From assembly GCA_028865155.1 (NCBI GenBank), contig JAGWKW010000055.1, positions 1 through 7,533 of the forward strand: DNA of 7,533 nucleotides, written 5' to 3'. Source of the DNA: Alphaproteobacteria bacterium (lineage in GTDB: Bacteria; Pseudomonadota; Alphaproteobacteria; UBA9219). Of the stretch, positions 4,983 through 7,533 are shown in pieces; position 1 is the first letter of the stretch, and every line of letters begins with the position of its first letter. Made by a program: the position numbers and the translations under genes. The notes beneath the pieces were generated by a model. That model made no database searches, was not told the origin of the DNA, and saw only the letters and a program-made list of their open reading frames with translations.

Positions 4983-5981
4983 ATGGGCATCCTGCCGCCG
5001 CGAACCCCCGAAGTGTTGCGCCGCACCGCCTCGATTTATGACCGCGTCCGCCACGTCATCCCTGCAGCGGAATGGGCCGTGTTCGCCGACGATGTCGAAG
5101 AAATTTTGCGCCTGAAGAAGGAGCGCAATGCCGTCATCCTCGCCCACAATTACATGCGCCCTGAAATTTTTCATGGCGTCGCCGATATCGGCGGGGATTC
5201 ACTGGCGCTGGCGCGCGAAGCGGCGAAGATCGACGCCAACATCATCGTCGTTGCCGGCGTCCATTTCATGGCCGAGACGGCCAAACTTCTGAACCCGTCG
5301 CGCACGGTTTTGATGCCCGATATGGAAGCCGGATGTTCGCTGGCGGATTCGATCACTGCCGAAGACGTGAAAGCGATGCGCGCGCGCTATCCGAGCGTGC
5401 CGGTTGTGACTTATGTCAATACTTCGGCCGCCGTAAAGGCAGAATCCGACATCTGCTGCACATCCGGCAATGCGAAGAAGATCGTCGAGTCGCTGGGCGT
5501 GCCGGAAGTCATCATGCTGCCCGACGAATATCTGGCGCAAAATGTGGCCAACGAAACGGATGTGAAAATCATCACATGGAAAGGCCATTGCGAGGTGCAT
5601 GAACGTTTCACCGCCGCCGACATCGCCCTGTTCCGCGAGCAAAATCCGGGCGTCGTCGTGCTGGCGCACCCCGAATGCCCGACCGACGTCGTCGCGGCGG
5701 CCGATTACGCCGGTTCGACCGCAGGGATGATTTCATGGGTCGGCGCGCACAAGCCGGAACGCGCGGTTCTGCTGACCGAATGTTCGATGAGCGACAATGT
5801 CGCCGTCACCCAGCCTGAAACCGAATTCGTCCGCCCCTGTCAGCTGTGCCCGCATATGAAGCGGATCACGCTCGCGAATATCCGCGCCGCGCTCGAAAAT
5901 ATGGAACATATCGTCGAGATTCCCGACGCCGTCGCCGCGCCCGCGCGCCGCGCCGTCGAACGGATGATCGCGGTCAAATGA
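4983..5981 (+). CDS. nadA: Quinolinate synthase
   Basis: A 332-residue quinolinate synthase. It condenses iminoaspartate, made by NadB, with dihydroxyacetone phosphate to give quinolinate, using an oxygen-sensitive [4Fe-4S] cluster. The three expected cluster ligands are visible: Cys118 in [11 protein letters not shown], Cys212 in HPECPTD, and Cys269 in CQLCPHM (the CPxM motif that carries Cys297 in E. coli). Other family landmarks are [35 protein letters not shown] and WKGHCEVHE. The chosen ATG 4983 has AAGGA at 4971-4975, seven bases upstream. The frame is open to 4860, but those codons overlap the hairpin and palindrome and look non-coding. First gene of a nadABC operon; its stop is one base before nadB. 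Regulation by the upstream palindrome is inferred. Confidence 0.97.
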   Translation: MGILPPRTPEVLRRTASIYDRVRHVIPAAEWAVFADDVEEILRLKKERNAVILAHNYMRPEIFHGVADIGGDSLALAREAAKIDANIIVVAGVHFMAETAKLLNPSRTVLMPDMEAGCSLADSITAEDVKAMRARYPSVPVVTYVNTSAAVKAESDICCTSGNAKKIVESLGVPEVIMLPDEYLAQNVANETDVKIITWKGHCEVHERFTAADIALFREQNPGVVVLAHPECPTDVVAAADYAGSTAGMISWVGAHKPERAVLLTECSMSDNVAVTQPETEFVRPCQLCPHMKRITLANIRAALENMEHIVEIPDAVAAPARRAVERMIAVK

Positions 5982-5982
5982 A

Positions 5983-7434
5983 ATGAGCAGGCCCGTCATA
6001 CTCGGCGCTGGGCTGGCGGGGTTGAGCGTCGCGCTCGGCCTCGCGCCGATGCCGGTTATCGTCATTTCTCCCACATCGCTTGGCGAAGGCTGCAGCAGCG
6101 CATGGGCGCAGGGCGGCATCGCAGCGGCGGTCGGCGCGGAAGATTGCGCCGCTTTCCATGCCGCAGACACAATGACAGCAGGCGCAGGCCTCAATGACAC
6201 GGAAACCGTAAAACAAGTCACGGAAGACGGCATTGCCGTTATCGAAAGGCTGGCGGCGCGTGGTGTCGCTTTCGACCGCACGACAGATGGAAAGTTGCGA
6301 TTGGGATTGGAAGCCGCGCATGGCAAGCGGCGTATCGTCCATGCCGCCGATGCAACCGGCGCGGCAGTGATGGAAGCCATGATTGCCACAGCGCGCACGA
6401 CGCCGTCGATCGAGATTATCGAAAACGCCATAGCGACCGACATCATTGCCGAAGATGGCGTCGCGGGGATCGTCCTGCAACGCGGCGGCGAACAGGTACT
6501 AATAAATACAAACCGCGTGGTTCTGGCCACTGGCGGCGCAGCGGCTTTGTGGCGCGACACCACCAACCCACATGGCAATTGGGGAAGCGGGCTTGTTCTG
6601 GCGGCGCGCACGGGCGCGACGTTGGCGGATCTTGAATTCGTCCAGTTTCACCCCACCGCCATCGATGCCGGGCTTGACCCGATGCCGTTGGCAAGCGAAG
6701 CCGTGCGCGGCGAAGGTGCAACGCTGATCGACGAAGACGGCGCACGTTTTGTCGAGGAATTGCAGCCGCGCGATATCGTCGCGCGCGCAATTTACGCGAA
6801 AATTTGCGAAGGCCGCCGGGTTTTCCTCGACGCCCGCGCGATAGGCGAAACATTCGCGCGGCGTTTTCCGACCATTCATACTGCCTGCCTTGCGGCGGGC
6901 ATCGATCCGGCGCAGATGCCCATCCCTGTGCGCCCTGCCGCGCATTACCATATGGGCGGCGTCAGAACCGACGCGCGCGGGCGCACCGATGTTACGGGAT
7001 TGTGGGCATGCGGCGAGGCTGCCTGCACAGGGCTGCATGGCGCGAACCGGCTGGCGAGCAATTCATTGCTCGAAGCGGCGAGTTTCGGGCAGCGCGTCGC
7101 CGATGACATCAAAGGTTTTGCTGCAAGCGCGATGCCCGCGCTCGCCGCGCGACTCGAAAAACCGCCGCGCGAAAATGAAGCCACGACAATCCGTGCGATC
7201 ATGGCTGAACATGTCGGTGTCGCTCGCAGCCGTAACGGGCTGGAACGGGCCGTACGCGAACTTGGCGCGCGGGCGCGGCGGTCAGATATGGCGCTGGCCG
7301 GATTGATGATCGCCGTTTCGGCCCTGCGGCGCGAGGAAAGCCGCGGCGCGCATTACAGGACGGACTTCCCCGAAACCGCACCCGATGCGAAACGCAGCTT
7401 TATGCGGTTTGAAGACATAAAGGAACTTTTATGA
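5983..7434 (+). CDS. nadB: L-aspartate oxidase
   Basis: A 483-residue FAD enzyme that oxidises L-aspartate to iminoaspartate, the first step of de novo NAD synthesis, and passes this unstable product to NadA. The FAD-binding GAGLAGL is at residues 8-14 and SSAWAQGGIAAA at 38-49. Active-site residues of the fumarate reductase/aspartate oxidase family are in place: Glu110, His223 (FHPTA), Arg263 (PRDIVARAI), His321 (AHYHMGG) and Arg356 (GANRLASNSLLEA). ACGEAACTGLHG precedes the last of these, and the C-terminal helical domain ends with REESRGAHYRTDFPE. It is shorter than the 540-residue E. coli protein, mainly in the C-terminal domain. The ATG follows the nadA stop after one base with no clear ribosome site, so it probably relies on coupling; the stop overlaps the nadC start by four bases (ATGA). 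NadB rather than the succinate dehydrogenase flavoprotein is indicated by size, motifs and context. Confidence 0.97.
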   Translation: MSRPVILGAGLAGLSVALGLAPMPVIVISPTSLGEGCSSAWAQGGIAAAVGAEDCAAFHAADTMTAGAGLNDTETVKQVTEDGIAVIERLAARGVAFDRTTDGKLRLGLEAAHGKRRIVHAADATGAAVMEAMIATARTTPSIEIIENAIATDIIAEDGVAGIVLQRGGEQVLINTNRVVLATGGAAALWRDTTNPHGNWGSGLVLAARTGATLADLEFVQFHPTAIDAGLDPMPLASEAVRGEGATLIDEDGARFVEELQPRDIVARAIYAKICEGRRVFLDARAIGETFARRFPTIHTACLAAGIDPAQMPIPVRPAAHYHMGGVRTDARGRTDVTGLWACGEAACTGLHGANRLASNSLLEAASFGQRVADDIKGFAASAMPALAARLEKPPRENEATTIRAIMAEHVGVARSRNGLERAVRELGARARRSDMALAGLMIAVSALRREESRGAHYRTDFPETAPDAKRSFMRFEDIKELL

Positions 7435-7533
7435 ACCAGCCCCCCCTGCCCGACGCGTTGTTGCGGCCTCTGGTCGAAAATGCCCTGCGCGAAGATCTGG
7501 GCCGCGCGGGCGATATTACAACCGATGCGATTA
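7431..7533 (+). CDS. nadC: Nicotinate-nucleotide pyrophosphorylase (quinolinate phosphoribosyltransferase), N-terminal part
   Basis: Only the first 34 codons are in the window; the gene runs off the right end. The N-terminus LLRPLVENALREDLGRAGDITTDAI matches the start of NadC, where ALxEDxGxGDITT is the family's N-terminal signature. NadC converts quinolinate and PRPP to nicotinate mononucleotide, CO2 and pyrophosphate, the third step of the pathway built by the two genes before it. AGGAA at 7421-7425 lies five bases before the ATG, inside nadB, and the start overlaps the nadB stop as ATGA. The catalytic part is not visible. Confidence 0.93.
   Translation, partial: MNQPPLPDALLRPLVENALREDLGRAGDITTDAI

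Noticed and set aside
4960..4985. ATG at 4960 as an upstream start or leader peptide for nadA
   Set aside because: It is out of frame with nadA, has no ribosome site of its own, and the AAGGA at 4971-4975 correctly places the start at 4983.

Overview
This is a 7.5 kb piece of a GC-rich bacterial chromosome, most likely from an alphaproteobacterium. The protein sequences support that placement: the glyceraldehyde-3-phosphate dehydrogenase resembles rhizobial Gap, lolA is paired with xthA, the BioC/NDUFAF5-type methyltransferase is of the alphaproteobacterial kind, and nadA-nadB-nadC form a compact operon. I cannot name a genus. The window is gene-dense and most of it is housekeeping. I see no tRNA, rRNA, CRISPR array, transposase, phage gene or toxin-antitoxin pair, and no gene-free stretch over 300 bases.

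Layout. Bases 1-1500 (+ strand) hold the 3' end of gap and a UDP-glucuronate 4-epimerase-type gene that starts one base later at a TTG. Its stop abuts, with no gap, the stop of a convergent minus-strand block: xthA (exonuclease III, 1501-2289), which overlaps lolA (lipoprotein carrier, 2289-2936) by one base. A 200-base intergenic region with a compound hairpin repeat (about 3041-3117) separates lolA from a short soluble histidine kinase (3161-3961, possibly to 4048). A BioC/NDUFAF5-like methyltransferase homologue (4051-4788) lies upstream of the kinase on the same strand. From 4983 rightward, on the + strand, come nadA, nadB and the first 34 codons of nadC, with junctions of +1 and -4 bases. 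This is the complete aspartate-to-nicotinate-mononucleotide route of de novo NAD synthesis.

Regulation. The region between the methyltransferase and nadA (4789-4982) is the most informative non-coding stretch. It carries a fair minus-strand promoter for the methyltransferase, a terminator-like hairpin with a T6 tract reading toward nadA, and a 17-base palindrome just ahead of the nadA ribosome binding site that could be an NAD-responsive operator.

I found no complete new multi-gene system. The two most unusual observations are changes in otherwise recognisable enzymes. The gap product has Pro where the family's catalytic His sits (codon 54-56). The methyltransferase homologue lacks the SAM-binding glycine motif because roughly 25-35 residues are missing in frame, while the rest of the family pattern is kept. 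Either may mark a repurposed or decaying protein.
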